Below are positions 48,025-61,056 of a stretch of 64,000 nucleotides of DNA, one piece after another. The number at the start of each line of letters is the position of its first letter. Position 1 is the stretch's first letter. Source of the stretch: Mortierella sp. BCC40632 (taxonomy: Eukaryota; Mortierellomycota; Mortierellomycetes; Mortierellales; Mortierellaceae); contig WAEK01000020.1 in assembly GCA_011634665.1 (NCBI GenBank), forward strand, positions 508,001 to 572,000. Direction: 5' to 3'. A model generated the notes under the pieces. That model ran no database searches. It worked only from the letters and a program-made list of their open reading frames with translations, and was not told where the DNA came from. The translations under genes and the position numbers were made by a program.

Positions 48025-49660
48025 GATCTACTACTCTTTTTTTCTGTTTGTTTGTTTTGCACTGCCTGCCTTGTGCTTTTTCGCTTTCCAAAAGAGAATT
48101 TAAAAAAAAGCTGACCAAGAGAATGGAGAGCGATGTTTCTTCTTCTCGGAGATTTTATGCCTGTACAGGTCAAAGGGTCTTTTGGGATAACTCAAGTTGA
48201 GCACTGTTGAGGAGGGATAGTAATAAACGAGAGAGGGCGAAGCGGGGAGATGTGTGCGTGTGTGTGTGTATGTGTGTGTGTATGTGTGTGTGTGTGTGTG
48301 TATGTGGGACAGGTGCGGGCAAATAAAGACGAAAAAGAAAGGAAGAAAGAGAGTGAGAGTGAGAGAGAGAGAGAGAGAGAGGGAGAAAGAGAGAGAAAGA
48401 AAAGAGAGGAGAGAAGGAAGGAACAGTAAAGAGAGATGAGGCGGAGCAAAATATAATAAAAAAGGATGAAGAGATGTGGCGAGATGGGATGAATGCAAAA
48501 GAGAGAGAGAGAGAGAGAAGGATGATGAATCAGGATGAGTAAAAGAGTGAATGGTTGGAATGTATCCGTGTGGTGCCTGGGGAAGAAGAGGTGTATTTAT
48601 ATCAAAGCATCCTTCCCATGCTCACAGGCAGGCCAAAGGCGGCTGACGATCTCGCGTCCAGGTTGGCTACGTTTCCTCCCGTCTCCCTTCACACTCTCTG
48701 CCCAGTTGTGGGCGAATCCTCCATGCAAAATGTTCGAATCCCTCAGAGCTCAATGCCAACGCCAACGCCCACCCTATACCCCTCTCCCCCTACCTTTTTT
48801 CTTTTCTTCCTTCTCTTCTCCCTGCTAGTAGCTCATCCTTTTTGCCTCTCTTCATGCCCTTTTCTTTCTTTGTTTCCTCAGCAAGAAGGAACACACACGC
48901 ATACACACACACATGCAAATGAAACCCTTCGAAGTTCAGAGTCACCGTGCTCTCTACTCCATACCCACAACAACCCCATTCTTCCGCCTCCTGTTCTCTC
49001 ACTCTCTCACACTCACTCTATTCTTTGCCCACTTCTCTCTCTCTCTCTCTCTCTCTCTTCTATCCTTGATACCTTTTTCTCATGCATACATTTCGTCCAC
49101 TCAGCTGAATGGACAAGCCGAGCTTCTGCATTGAGCAGGAGCAGGAGTACGAGCAGAGCCCGCCTTTTTTTTTTTTTTTTTTTTTTGCACAGGCGCGTGT
49201 GTTTCCCTTTTTTTTTTTTTTTACATATGGTAATGTCCTTCTCTCTCCTCCAATTCCTTGCTCAAATGTACATTCAACAGCAACGTGCTTTCCCTGGTCA
49301 TTCGAGCCATAGAAACGGATCCCTCGTGCTTTGCTCTCCATTCTACTTCTTTGAAATTTTGGTGCCACACAGATTCCTGGTCTATCCCTTTCTTCATTCT
49401 CTTCTTCCTCTCTAGCGGAAGGGGAGATTCGGTTTGTTTGTTGATTCACGTAAGAATACATGTGTATGTTGTATGTTGTTGTTTTTTTTTTTTGTTCATT
49501 TCATTTCTATTATGGATGCATTTTTTGCGTAGCTTTCCTAGCGATTCTGTCCCTTGGGTTCAGTTCTGTTCGCTCTGAATTTTGTTTCTCTTTCTTTCTT
49601 TCTTTCTTTTTTTTTTTTTTTTTTTTTTCTTTCGTCGTTGTTTATGACATTGTCAGAGGT
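48025..49660. other. Spacer between amine-oxidase-like gene and transporter gene
   Basis: It holds GT (48258-48303), GA (48359-48380), CT (49038-49058) and T-run (49165-49187, 49605-49628) tracts. A plus-strand frame here is made of these repeats. No gene is supported. Confidence 0.6.
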
Positions 49661-51127
49661 TTAGGTGCTGACTATCCTGACGTTGAGCAACTCTTCCTTC
49701 TCTGAGGGTGTCGCATTTGATGTGGGCGAAGGAGGAGGGAATGCTGGGGTCATGGGTCTTGCTCGTTGATTCTTTTCATGAAGGTCCACCCAGCTAGTGT
49801 TTTCAATAAATATATATATATATATATACAATATATAAAAAGAGAGAAAGAGGGACGGAGGAAGGGATAGACCGATAAAGTTAATTAGTTCAGAGAGGGG
49901 GAAAAAAAAAAAAAAAAGCTAATTTGATCAAATGTCAACGGTTCTCTCTCTCCTGTCAAATGACCAAACAGAGACAAAGAGTGATAATAGTCGGCTCTCT
50001 CTCCATCACTTTCTCTCCTCTCTTACCTGTAGCATGCGCCTCCGATCAAGGTCATGACAATACCGAGGCCATTGAGGAACCCGATCGTCGTGTTGAACAC
50101 TGTGACCGCAACAACAATCGACAACACCTGTTTCACATTGGCTATTGATGTCCCAAAAAAAGAAAGAGAGAATAATATTTTTTGCTAGTCAGCAGAATGA
50201 AATCTGATTCCGATTTCTTTGTCTTGTGAAAAAGAAAAAAAGAAAAAAATCCTTCTTACCTGCAACAGTCATCGTCAATGCACTCGTCTTCTTGTTTGCT
50301 GTAAAGGACACATAGTTGAGGAAAAAGGCAATGATACCGTTCACCAACAATGCTCCAACAAGCTGGTAGCTGATCTCCGCCCTGCAGAATGCGACCACCT
50401 CATCCAACTCTCCTTTCATCCACGAAAAAATCACCGTCTGCACAAACGCCAGAGGACTCATCCTCAACAAGAGGTCCAGAGGATGCAATTGCAATCGTCC
50501 AATCTGAATCCGGTTCGTCACCACGGTCTTGGTGGCTGCCAATACTGTTCCCAAGACAGTCAAGAAGAAGCCCATGGCTGTGTAGGAATAATCGCCGACC
50601 GTCGCCATGTAGACTCCCAACAACAGTGGTAGGAGAGAAAGGTAAGTCAGGAGGCTGTACTTTTTGCTCAAGAAGAGGATCGAGATGGCGATCGTAAACA
50701 CTGGGGTCATGGCCCGCACGACTTGGTGGAAAGCGACAGAGACCTCATTCCTGGATGATTGTATAGCCGAACAAGGCAGAAGAATAAATAAATAAATATA
50801 AAAAAAAAAAAATAGGTCATGGTCACCAGTTAGTGAGGGTTGTCACGTTTTTTTTTTCTGCCATAGTGTTCTTTTTTGTCTGGACAAAGGGAGAGAGGGG
50901 ACCACTGCGGCGCAGACACTGTTGTTGTAGCTGCAGCTGTTATTGTCCTGTGTAATCCTAGAGTCTGTTCTTTGTGTAAACTATCGTTGGTCCGTTTCTT
51001 CTTCCTTCATCAGCCCCTTCACCCTTTGGCCTGTCCCTGATTTGATTTCTGGACTCAGCCCTGTCGTTCTGGTCCTCTCTTACAAAGCCCAAGCCCGGCA
51101 CAGGTTGCTCTGAAAGGCCCAAGAAGA

Positions 51128-51166
<39 letters not shown>

Positions 51167-51716
51167 CTTTTCTTCTTCTTTGCTCAAAATAGGAAAGCGG
51201 AAGATGGTCTTTGCCCTTCTGCCTTCGTGCTGTGCAATCAGGTCAGGTCAAACACCCATGTCAGGGACCATCTTTTTCCCCCTAACCTAACCTCCTTACC
51301 CCTCTCCACCTCCTCTTCCCACTTTCCTGCTCCCATAGAGTGGAAATAAGGCTCGTGTTCCTTTTCTTATGTCCAGTGGATCCTTTGGGGTGTGTGTGAT
51401 TCCAGTTCTCTTTGTCAGCCAAAGAGATGTTAAACGCCGAGACAAGAGAGAAAGAGTACGTGGGTATGTGTAAAAGAATGGAACGAACACCCCAACAGGT
51501 CTCTCAGCATCTTGTTTTCTTCCTCTTGCGCCAAAGGGATTCATCTCTCTGCGCGTGTGTGTCCTCTCCTTTTCGGGTCAATCTCTATGCTCTTTGGTTG
51601 GTAGAGTTGACTAGAGATCTTTCCTTTGATGGAGTATCGTCTGTACACAGGTCCTGGTAAAGAATACAATGGGAATGAAAGGGTACAAGGAAAGAATGAA
51701 ATGAAGAGAAAAAAAA

Positions 51717-51773
<57 letters not shown>

Positions 51774-52106
51774 GACTTACAAGGAGACGTTGCTGATGGC
51801 AATGTTGAGCGTGTACAGGAATGAGAACATAAGCATCACCATGTTCTCTCGCTCTCCGAGTTGAACAGGTGTAAAGTACCCCATCCTGCCCATGATCCAT
51901 GCACCAAGTCCTGAACAAAGCGTATGAATTCCTGTCAATGTCCATGGATAACTAAAGTGAAAGGTGCTCAGGATCGCCTTGTTATAGATCGTGAGCGAGA
52001 GGTTGAGGAAAAAGTACATGGCCAGCCATGTGTAGGACGTGTCGATCTTGGCTTTGGGTGCAGAGTTGGCCAACTGTAGCGGCACGGGTCGTTCCTTTCC
52101 CAACAT
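49661..52106 (-). CDS. Triose-phosphate/nucleotide-sugar transporter family (TPT, SLC35-like)
   Basis: Exons in minus order are 52106-51781, 50750-50260, 50141-50027 and 49793-49661 (354 aa, the normal length for the family). The sequence YTWLAMYFFLNLSLTIYNKAIL, FSYPWTLTGIHTL and SNVSLNEVSVAFHQVVRAMTPVFT is diagnostic for the TPT domain. YSLLTYLSLLPLLLGVYMAT, NRIQIGRLQLHPLDLLLRMSPLA and NYVSFTANKKTSALTMTVAGNVKQVLSI follow. About ten hydrophobic helices are expected, with both ends cytosolic, in Golgi or ER membrane. Family members exchange phosphorylated sugars or nucleotide sugars; the substrate is not readable here. The hydrophilic tail ends EEELLNVRIVST-like and contains a Pro/Ser stretch. 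Intron 1 is 1030 nt long, but the join across it is exactly the family sequence. Confidence 0.92.
50751..51780 (-). other. 1030-nt intron containing complementary A and T homopolymers
   Basis: The intron contains a 37-nt T run (51130-51166) and, close to its donor, an A tract of about 62 nt with one G interruption (51709-51770). In the transcript these are oligo(A) and oligo(U), so they could base-pair and loop out about 540 nt. No exon is missing, since the flanking codons join into the conserved transporter sequence. Confidence 0.8.
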
Positions 52107-52708
52107 TGGCGCTATTTTGGACTCTAGCTTTCTGAAGAAACTTGTTTGTTTGTTTGTCTATTTCCTTGCTTGGCTCAGCGTCCGAAAGGAGAAAGTGAAA
52201 GAGGGAGAGGGGGGAGAGGAAGAGGAGGAGGAGGAAGAAGAAGAAGAAGAAGAGGGCAGAGTTGGGAGGGCAATGCAGTAGAAAAAAAAAAAAAAAAAAA
52301 AAAAAAAGTCGAATGGACTCTGGGAGACTTGATGGGATGGTGAGAATGCACCTCGAGAGAATAGAGGCAACTAATCCGAGTCCTGATCCTGTCTTGGGCA
52401 AGCAAAAGGATCCTGAATAGAGATGAGACAAGCAGGCAAGCAGTCTTCGTGGGTCTTTTTTTTTTTTAAATAAGAGAAAAGACGTTTTTGGGAAGGGCAG
52501 AGAGAGAGAAGAGAGAATGATCCGAGCGGGGTCCTGATGGAGAGAAGAGGAGATGAAATGGGAGTGATGGGCTGAGTAATTAAAAAAAGAGAAGAGAAAA
52601 GAAGAAGAAGAGGAAGAAGAAGAGAGAGAGAGAGAGAAGAGGTAAAAAAAAAAGGTCAGCTTCTCCCCCAGGGGTTCGTTCGCTTTGTACTAAAGTCTGT
52701 CTGTCTGT

Positions 52709-52761
<53 letters not shown>

Positions 52762-53501
52762 AGAAGACAGGGACACTGCACTGGAAATGATGGATGTAAA
52801 TGGGGAGGAGGACAGAGCGGCCGAGAGCCTGGGCCAAGATGAAAAAAAAAAAGGCGATGCATCGATCGTGTTCACTCTCTCGCTCTCTCCCCGAGGGCAC
52901 CCACACATCTCTTTCTCTCTCTCTCTCTCTCTTCCACACAACAACACACACGCACACAAATATTAGCAACACACAGGGCCCCTTGATCTAAAAAAGCCAA
53001 TCCCCGGCTAGTCTCCCTTTCTTCCTCTCTCCCTTCCTTCTCATTCACAGAGTCTGGCATCCGAAAAAAAAATTAAATTGGGTCCAGCAGCGAGTTACTG
53101 TTGCTGTTTTTCAATGACCCCGAGTGGCCTAATCGCCTATCCTTCAACACCAGCTATCACCGTCTGTGTCAGAGGGAGAGGGGGGAGTTGAAGGAAGGGG
53201 CACAAACACACTGGCCACAACCTTGTCATATTATGAGAAGAATAGATAGATAGAAAGAAAAAAATGACGGCGTGGATGAAGTGGAGAAATGGTATAAATA
53301 GCCAACAGCAAGACAAGTTAAAAAAAAAAAAAAACTTTTTTTTTTTTTTTTTTTTCCTCTGTCGGACCCGTTCTGGGCTTGTGAACGCCTTGGATGGCAT
53401 CATCCATGAACCTTGCACTGGTCGGGTCTCTCGAATTCTTCCGTCTCGGACAAAGCTCCTTGCTGTGTAGCAGAGGAGCGGTACTGTCGTTATTACGAGA
53501 T

Positions 53502-53548
<47 letters not shown>

Positions 53549-53971
53549 CCCGAGAGGAAGGAGCAAAGAAAAAAAAATATAAACAAGAAGAGTGGGACCA
53601 AAAAGGGATGAGAAAAAGCACAGAGCACCTGAACACCAGATGGCTGGATCACCGTGGTGGTGGTGGTGGGGCAAAGGCGAATCGCTCCTTTTGGGGTAAA
53701 AATAGCCCTGTACCCATCCGCCCGTCATTCACACCCATCGATCTTGGAGTTAGTCTCCGCCATGGTTCTCTCTTTCTTCCTTGTACGACACACTCTTTTT
53801 TTTTTTTAAATCACTTCTCTCCTAGTCACGACCTCTCGTTTTTTGATGCCGAATGCCAGATGTGTTGTTCATTCGGAAAAATAAAAAGTCGATCGAGATC
53901 AGGAGGTTCTCCTTGACCTCCAAGTCATAAATACATTGGGACAAGTAACGGACCTGTTGCTCGATAATGGA

Positions 53972-54065
<94 letters not shown>

Positions 54066-55930
54066 AGAGAAAGAGAATGGAAGAATAGAGAGGATAGAAA
54101 TTGTAGTGCGGTTGTGGGGATGGGGTCTTTCATGGGCCCTGCCATGAGCAATTGGATGGCGTATGTGTATGTGAGAGAGAAGGAAAGGAAGAAGGAAAGA
54201 AGAAGAAGAAAAAGAGGGTTGGGGCGTTGGAGACAGCGCAGGCTTGGAATGAGGAAAGGGGAGGATAGCGATGGCTATGTCAGCGTAGAGAAAGAAGGAT
54301 GGTGGTGGTGGTGGTGGTGAAAGGGAAGGGAAGGGGAGGGGGGGGAGTAGAACAGGTGGTAAGAGGTGCAATTTCAGTTCAGATAACGAGTGCCGCCACC
54401 ACCACAATGGTCTTTGTGGGACGGGGTGAGGGGGTCGAGAGAAAAAGAGAGGGGAAAGAGAAAGAGTCGCGAGTCGCTCATTCAGAACACGACTAGCAAG
54501 ACAACATGACCAAACATTCTCTGGCTGGGATGGGAATCCAATGTCGCAATGGAGGACTCAGTCATTCTCTGTTCAATCAACAACAATGTCCTGCATATTT
54601 CTTTTTTTCTCTCTTCTTTTTTTTTTTTTTTTTTTTTTTCCTCTTACCTTTGAGAAGAGGAGAGAGGATACAACACGTAGAGTCCTCTCTATCTATCTAT
54701 CTATCCTGCCGGTTCTACGTATGAGACGAACAAGCTCAAACGTGTTCAACGACGGGCGGGATATCCGAGGATCACTGACAATGAATAGTATTTCTGGATC
54801 TATGAAAAAAAAAAAAAAAAAAAAGAGTCCGTCGGGGCGAGTGTATAAAATGAAAAAGGTCTAGAGAGGAGAACAAAAAAAAAAAAAAAAAAGGAAAAAA
54901 ACACGCCAACGGAAATAGGTAGGCCAGTCATTGTCAGGAGGTGACTCTCTACATTTAGGATGGCATGACCATTCTGAATGAAATCACTTTTTTGTAGAAT
55001 GCACCAGAGAGAAAGAGAGAGAAAGAGAAGAGGGGCTAAAAAAGGAGAAGAGACCAAAACTCGATTTACCATGCGTTATGACAAGAAGGAAGGGGGATCG
55101 TAACAAATTAGTGACAGGGGGGTTGGAGGAGTGGGGTCATTAACATAACCAGGTCATCAGCGTAGAAGAGGAGGAGGTGGAGGTGGAGGTGAAAGAGGAG
55201 GAGGAGGAGGAAGGCAAAGGAGCGAAAGAAAAGGAAAAGGCGGTGGTAGAGAGAAGGAAAGGAATGAAGGTGAGCATTTAGGCAAGAGGGTGCTCTCTTC
55301 TTGAATGGCTCACTGCATCCATCTCTTCGCCGCTCTACCGTCATTGCCACACACCCATGCAAGCTGCAGGATGCATGGCACACAGAGCACGGCTTGGATC
55401 TCACAAAAAAAAACAAAAAAAAAAAAACTTGAACCCGTTGCCAGGAAAAGGCGACCAGTTAGACAGGCCGGATAAATCACTTTCTCTGAGGGGCTCTGAG
55501 GGAGGGTCTGTTCTCGTCTGTCCACCCGCCCACCTGCCCAAAAAGAGACTCGAATGACGGAAGGCTGTGCGGAGCTACTCCTTTGGCCGTCAAGAGTCGA
55601 AGGTCCGAGGAGAGTTGTGCTGCGGCAGAGTCGTTGCCCAATTTAAGACCATGAGGCCACACGATCAGGATACAGCTGCATGTATCATGTCTGTCCATCG
55701 GTCCCTAAAAAAAAAAAAAAAAAAAAAAAAAAACGGTGGAGCAATTACAAGAAAGGTTGTGTCAGCCGTGTCAACATTGTTCACGTTGACTGCTGCTGGT
55801 TCGTTCCCATAAAATAGCGCGTTCTCGGCGTTTTTTCTTTCTTTTCTTTTCTCTCTTTCTCTCTTCTTCTTCCACCTTATTGCTCCGCCGACCACTTTAT
55901 TCTCACTCCCACCCTCGCTCACTCTCCAAG
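52107..55930. other. 3.8 kb low-complexity spacer
   Basis: It contains (GA)n tracts at 52709-52760, 53503-53540 and 53975-54058, T runs (53337-53355, 54616-54639) and A runs (54805-54823, 55707-55732). Open frames are repeat translations such as ESLSLSL or EREREK. The zone just before 55931 is presumably the promoter of the EF-hand gene. I see no convincing coding exon. Confidence 0.6.
53975..54058. repeat. (GA)42 microsatellite, the longest in the window
   Basis: An uninterrupted GA repeat of about 84 bp, followed by degenerate GAAAGAGA units. Confidence 0.93.
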
Positions 55931-56663
55931 ATGGCCACCCAAGGCAACCCTTACCACTTTAACACCGGCACCATCGGTGGCTCCTCATACAACTATCATC
56001 AGCAGCAACAGTATCAGTCTTTTCAACAGGCCTACCAGCATCCGCAGCACCAGGCATATGATCATCGACCTTTGCCACCACCACCCCAGCAAAATGCTTC
56101 AAGGTCTGTCTCGCAAGCGCAACCTGTCACTTCTGCTGCAGCTTCCTCTCCTCCTCCATACAATCACTACACACAGTATCAACCAGGTTCTCCATCCGAG
56201 CAGCGGTTCCAGCAACAGCAGTACCAGCAATATCAAAACACGCTTCATATTCAGCAGCAACAGCGGCAACAACAGCAACAACAACAACAACAGGCCCACG
56301 CCCGTAGTGGAAGTATGACCGTTGGGCAGACGAATGTTTTGATGAGTTCTCTCAAGGACTGGTTTGACGCTGTCGACACAGATCGCTCAGGTCGACTCTC
56401 GTGTGAAGAACTCCAGCGAGCTCTTATGAATGGTAAGTGATGTCGCTGCTTCTCTCTTTCTTTTATTTATTCCTTGTCTTGATACCGTGCTTGAGACTAA
56501 CACAGCAGGATGTGGGATGAATGGATCAAAAAAACCATTTAGGTGACTGGACGCCGTTTAATGGTATGTTCAGTTCTTGGGCACGATAAGAAGAAGACAC
56601 ATTTGATCATCAGGACAACGGAATTTCTGTGGTAGTCAACCCAGCAGGAGGAGATGGATAACA

Positions 56664-56701
<38 letters not shown>

Positions 56702-57533
56702 AGTCGAAACCCCCCCTAGAACAGCGTCATGGAACCTAAGCAGTCGGGACAGAGACCAACATGGATGACCAGGAACAACGGAACAGATAATGTTTTTTTT
56801 TTTTTTTTTTTTTGGCAAAAAGAGTAATCAGAACAAGACTGGTCAGAGCTTTATTATTTTTTTCCATGTAAAATGACCAACACATCACAAGGACCACCAG
56901 AAAGGACTGCAGCCTCCTTAAGACATACGCACACAACACTCGACCTGCAGCCTACTTTTTTTGTACATTTCTCGCTCTTTCGCTCGCTCTCTATATTCTC
57001 TTTGAACCAGCGTCGGCCTTCAACCCTTCTCTTTCCCCCCTTCTTTTCTCCCTATTTTTGTCGTGCTTGGCTCTAATATTGCTGACGCATACATACTGAT
57101 CTTCTTTTTTTTCTTCTTTTTTTTTCTTTTCTTTTCTTTGGGGGGTGATAACAGTCGAGACGGTTCGATTGATCGTGGGCATGTTCGACGTAGACTCGGA
57201 TGGCGAGATCGAGTTTAGCGAGTTTATTGGGCTTTGGTCCTATATCGAGAAATGGAAAGCCTGTTTCCAAACCTTTGATCTCGACAACAGCGGAACCATT
57301 GACCGACATGAATTGGCTCAAGCACTGAGAGGCTTTGGTTATAACCTGAGTGATGGCATCATCGAGTTGTTGGTTGTCAAGTACAGTGCTCGAGGAAATA
57401 GTCAGATCAGTTTTGACAACTTTGTCCAAGCCTGTGTCTTTGTCCAGAGTTTGACAGATGCCTTTAGACGATTTGATGTCTCGGGCACGGGTGTTGCCCA
57501 GATGACCTACGAGCAGGTAACACGAAGAAGAGG

Positions 57534-57566
<33 letters not shown>

Positions 57567-57662
57567 TTAATATACTTCCCCCTTTCCCCTTCTACATTAC
57601 TAACAGCTCTTTCCGCTTTGCTCTCTCCACAGTTCCTTGCCTTAGTCATCAACAACAAGTAA
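55931..57662 (+). CDS. Penta-EF-hand (ALG-2/peflin-type) calcium-binding protein
   Basis: Exons are 55931-56432, 56543-56563, 57155-57516 and 57633-57662 (304 aa). The first 130 or so residues are Gln/Pro/Tyr/Ser-rich and disordered, with a Q9-like run, as in peflin-type N-termini. EF-hand loops follow: FDAVDTDRSGRLSCEELQ, MFDVDSDGEIEFSEF and FDLDNSGTIDRHELAQALRG. A degenerate fourth loop (KYSARGNSQISFDNF) and a fifth half-domain (FRRFDVSGTGVAQMTYEQ) complete the five-hand pattern. The GDWTPFN peptide joining hands 1 and 2 comes from a 21-nt exon. PEF proteins dimerise through hand 5 and bind ESCRT-related or Pro-rich partners in a calcium-dependent way, in cytosol and at membranes. The last exon adds only nine residues (FLALVINNK), typical of the family end. 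Confidence 0.93.
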
Positions 57663-57686
57663 CTGCTCTACTCTACCAAGCTCGAG

Positions 57687-57717
<31 letters not shown>

Positions 57718-57997
57718 AATCAACCTACTCTTGTCTATACTCTGCCGCATTGTGCCGAAACCATCTCCCGCATTCACACACATACGACGTGCTTTCTTTT
57801 TCTCTCCTTCTCTCTTGACCTCCTCCTTTTCTATATCTTCAGCCATGTCAACTCTTGTATAGTAGACCTTTTTCTGTAAAACATTTAATGAACAATCCTT
57901 TTTTTTTTGTTGTTGTTGTTGTTGTTTTTTCTGGTTTTTTTTATTATAAAGAAAGAAAAAAAAATACGATTACGGTTCCTATTATCCCATGGTCAAT
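57663..57997. other. Convergent 3' spacer between EF-hand and SDR genes
   Basis: It contains an A run (57687-57715) and GTTGTT repeats (57909-57926). No gene is visible; it presumably holds two facing 3' UTRs. Confidence 0.7.
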
Positions 57998-59811
57998 TTA
58001 CTGGTACGTAGCATGGGGAGAGAGGGACTTGGTCTCGCCCTCAGGAGTAACATAAGCGGAGCAAAGACCACCATCGACCACAAAGTCCGTGCCGGTCATG
58101 TAAGAAGAATCATCCGAAGCCAAGAACAAGGCAGCCTTGGCCTGCTCAATCGCCTCACCGAATCGACCCATGGGAACATGCACCAAACGACGGTTCTTCT
58201 TCTCTTCCGTGTTCAAGAATTCCATGAGCAAAGGTGTGCGCAAAGGTCCAGGGCAGAGCGAGTTGAATCGAATGTTCTCCTTGGCATGAACGACAGCAAG
58301 CTCACGGGTCATGGCCAGGACAGCTCCCTTGGAAGCGGTGTAGGCCAACTGAGGGGTGGCAGCACCACGGAGGGCAACGAACGAGGCCGTGTTGATGATC
58401 GAACCGCCACCACACTTGCGCATCTCCTCGATAGCATACTTGCTGCCCCACCAAACTCCCTTGACGTTGATCTTCATGGTCAAGTCCCTATTTGTTTTGT
58501 TCATGAATTCATTCGAGAAGTGTTAGGACATAGCTACTATTGGATCGATTCACAGATATTAAAAAGAGAGAGAGACCAAGAGATTATCCCAGAGGAGAAG
58601 GGAGGAGAGGACAAGAAGGAGAATACTTACCAGATATCCTCAGTGGTGGTCAGAGCATTGTCATCAGCAGGGTGCATAATACCGGCATTGTTGAAGAGAA
58701 TGTTGAGCTTGCCTAAAAAGTTTCCATAAGAGGAGAGAAGAGAGTGAAGCAATGTGTCGTCAGCAAATGTGAAAAGATGTCCCTGTCTGTCTTTTTGGTG
58801 ACACGTTCCCAATTTGTATCTTCCTCTCTCTCTCTCTCCCCTTCTCCCCCTTCCTCCTTCTCCTCTTTTTCCCATTGCGAGGATCGGGTAATTTTTTGGG
58901 CAGCATTTTTTCTTGTTTTCTTGTGAGATGCTCAAGGTTCAAAAAGGTATTGGCGTGCAGGGAGAGGGGGAGGAGGAGGAGGAAGGATACTGGGCGCAAC
59001 TTTCACACACTTTAGCTTTCTACCACACACACACGTCCTATGATCACTCCCCACTCGGAGTCAAGTCGTTGCAACCCACTTTTTTTGTTGATGAAAAAAA
59101 AAATATATCCCATTGTGTCAAAAAAAAAAAAAAAAAAAAAAAAGGTCTGCCTCATTGGTTCGCCGTTCACACTCTTTTTGAGAGTGCAAAGCATGTACTT
59201 CATGTACTCTTCTTCTCCTTTTTTTTTTTTTTTTTTTTTTGTAAGTATTTCTTTGTGTCCGCTTTCTCTTCATTCCATGATCACTTCTTTTTTCTTCTTT
59301 TCCATGTCATTTTTCCTCATGCTTCGGATATGGTGGGTGGGGGTCCTGGAGCTGGAGCTGGCCAAAAGACAAATCAAGGAAAAAAAAAAAAAAAAAAAAA
59401 GGAACGTACCAAATGTTGTGACAGCAAGTTGGATCATCTTCTTGACATCCTCCTCCTTGGAGACATCAGCCTTCACGGCAACGGCACGACCCTGGCCAAA
59501 GAGCGAGGCAATCTTCTCGGCGGTGGCATTGGCAGCCTTCTCGTTGATGTCGGCACAGACAACCTGGGCACCCTCAGAGGCAAAGAGGACCGAAGACTCC
59601 AATCCGATACCACTGTTGGAAGAGAGATGAACAAGGATTCGAGGATCAAGAAAGGTTTTTTTTTGTTAGGACATTATTTTGTCTTGAAACACGTGGAAGA
59701 TGGGGAGAGAGGGAGGTAGACCAAGAGGAGAAAGGAAGAGAAGACACACCTGCCGGCACCAGTGATGACGGCGACCTTGTTGGCAAGACGAGTTCCGTAG
59801 GGGGAAGACAT
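57998..59811 (-). CDS. Short-chain dehydrogenase/reductase (classical SDR)
   Basis: Exons in minus order are 59811-59750, 59612-59410, 58712-58631 and 58487-57998 (278 aa, usual for classical SDRs). The cofactor motif TGAGSGIG is completed across the first intron. It is followed by VVCADINEKAANATAEKI with an Asp after beta-2, which favours NAD(H) over NADP(H). NNAG is in FNNAGIMHPADD. The catalytic Ser lies in SIINTASFVAL, and the Tyr-Lys pair in LAYTASKGAVLAMTRELA. CPGPLRTPLL and TGTDFVVDGGL complete the fold. No targeting signal or membrane segment is visible, so it is probably cytosolic. The substrate is not readable; many fungal relatives act on sugars, alcohols or 3-oxoacyl groups. The two middle introns contain long A or T runs. 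Confidence 0.93.
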
Positions 59812-61010
59812 GGTTGAGATGGATGTAGTTGAGTCTGTGGGTGTGTGGGTGTGTGGGAAAGTTGCGAGCGAGAGTGTGAGAGAGGCGTGGGAGTTGGACA
59901 AGAAGAAGAAGGAGACAAAGAAGAAAAGGGGAGAGAGAGACTTGCCACACGCGCTTTATACGATCCAGCAGGCAAGGCTGGGGGGAGAATGCGTCACAGA
60001 CACGCGCCTTTGGTGGCGGTTCCTTCTTTCTTTCTTTCTCACACACACACACATTTGTGCAGACAAATACACAACACACAACATGCTCTCTCTCTTTCTC
60101 TGGTGCCTGGGTCCAAAGCGCCTCTTTGCCTGGGTGTCGGCGTATCGCCCATGAAGTTCTCGAGAGTTTTCTTCTTCAGCCTTCCGGCCGCTTGGCGGCA
60201 CATCACACACACACACACACAAGATTACACACATGCTTCTGCACGGCGCCCCGTCGTGCCTGTTGTCTGTGTTCGCATGACCACTCTTCTCCTCCCCCGG
60301 ACTGGGACGAGACGACACCGGGCGGAGATATGCTCTGCTTTCTTCCTCCAACGACCAACAACCGTTGGAGGAAACGCAGGTAGGGGCGGGAGCAATCTCT
60401 TTTCTTCTGTTCTCTCTCTCTCTCTCTCTTCTCTCTCCTTCTCTCCTCCGGCCCCCGGCAGTTTTATTGATAATACGCGTTTTTTTTTTCTTCCTTTCTC
60501 TCCACCTTAATATTTTTCCCTATCCTCCTCAGCCCTTACTTTGCTCTATTTGTCCCTGGTCTCGCTCTTTCATTTGTCGCACCAAAAAGAACACACATGC
60601 ATCGATGCATAGTGGTCCATGTTCCTCCTAACAAAGCACACAAGGGAAGAAAGAGAGAGGGAGTAGTATTTTTTTTCTCCATCTAGTCTTCACAACAGGA
60701 CCCTGTCCTTTGGGCATGTTTGTACTATAAAGAGATTAGCTCCAACGGACTTTTTTTTTTTTTTTGCGCGCGCCTCGACACAAGAAAGCATGGTCTAGCA
60801 AGAGGAGGTTTTGGGAGATGAGGCCTTGGTTGGTTTCATGAGGACAGTGACATTGAATGAGAATCAATGAACATGGCAAGGGGATGCATGCAATGCAATA
60901 TTAAAACAGCAACAGGAGTCGATTCCTTTTCAACGGCTGGTTTCTTCTCAACCCTTCTCTTCGGAGAGAGGGAGGGAGAGAAAGAGAGGAAAAGAGAGAA
61001 AAGGAGAGAG

Positions 61011-61056
<46 letters not shown>

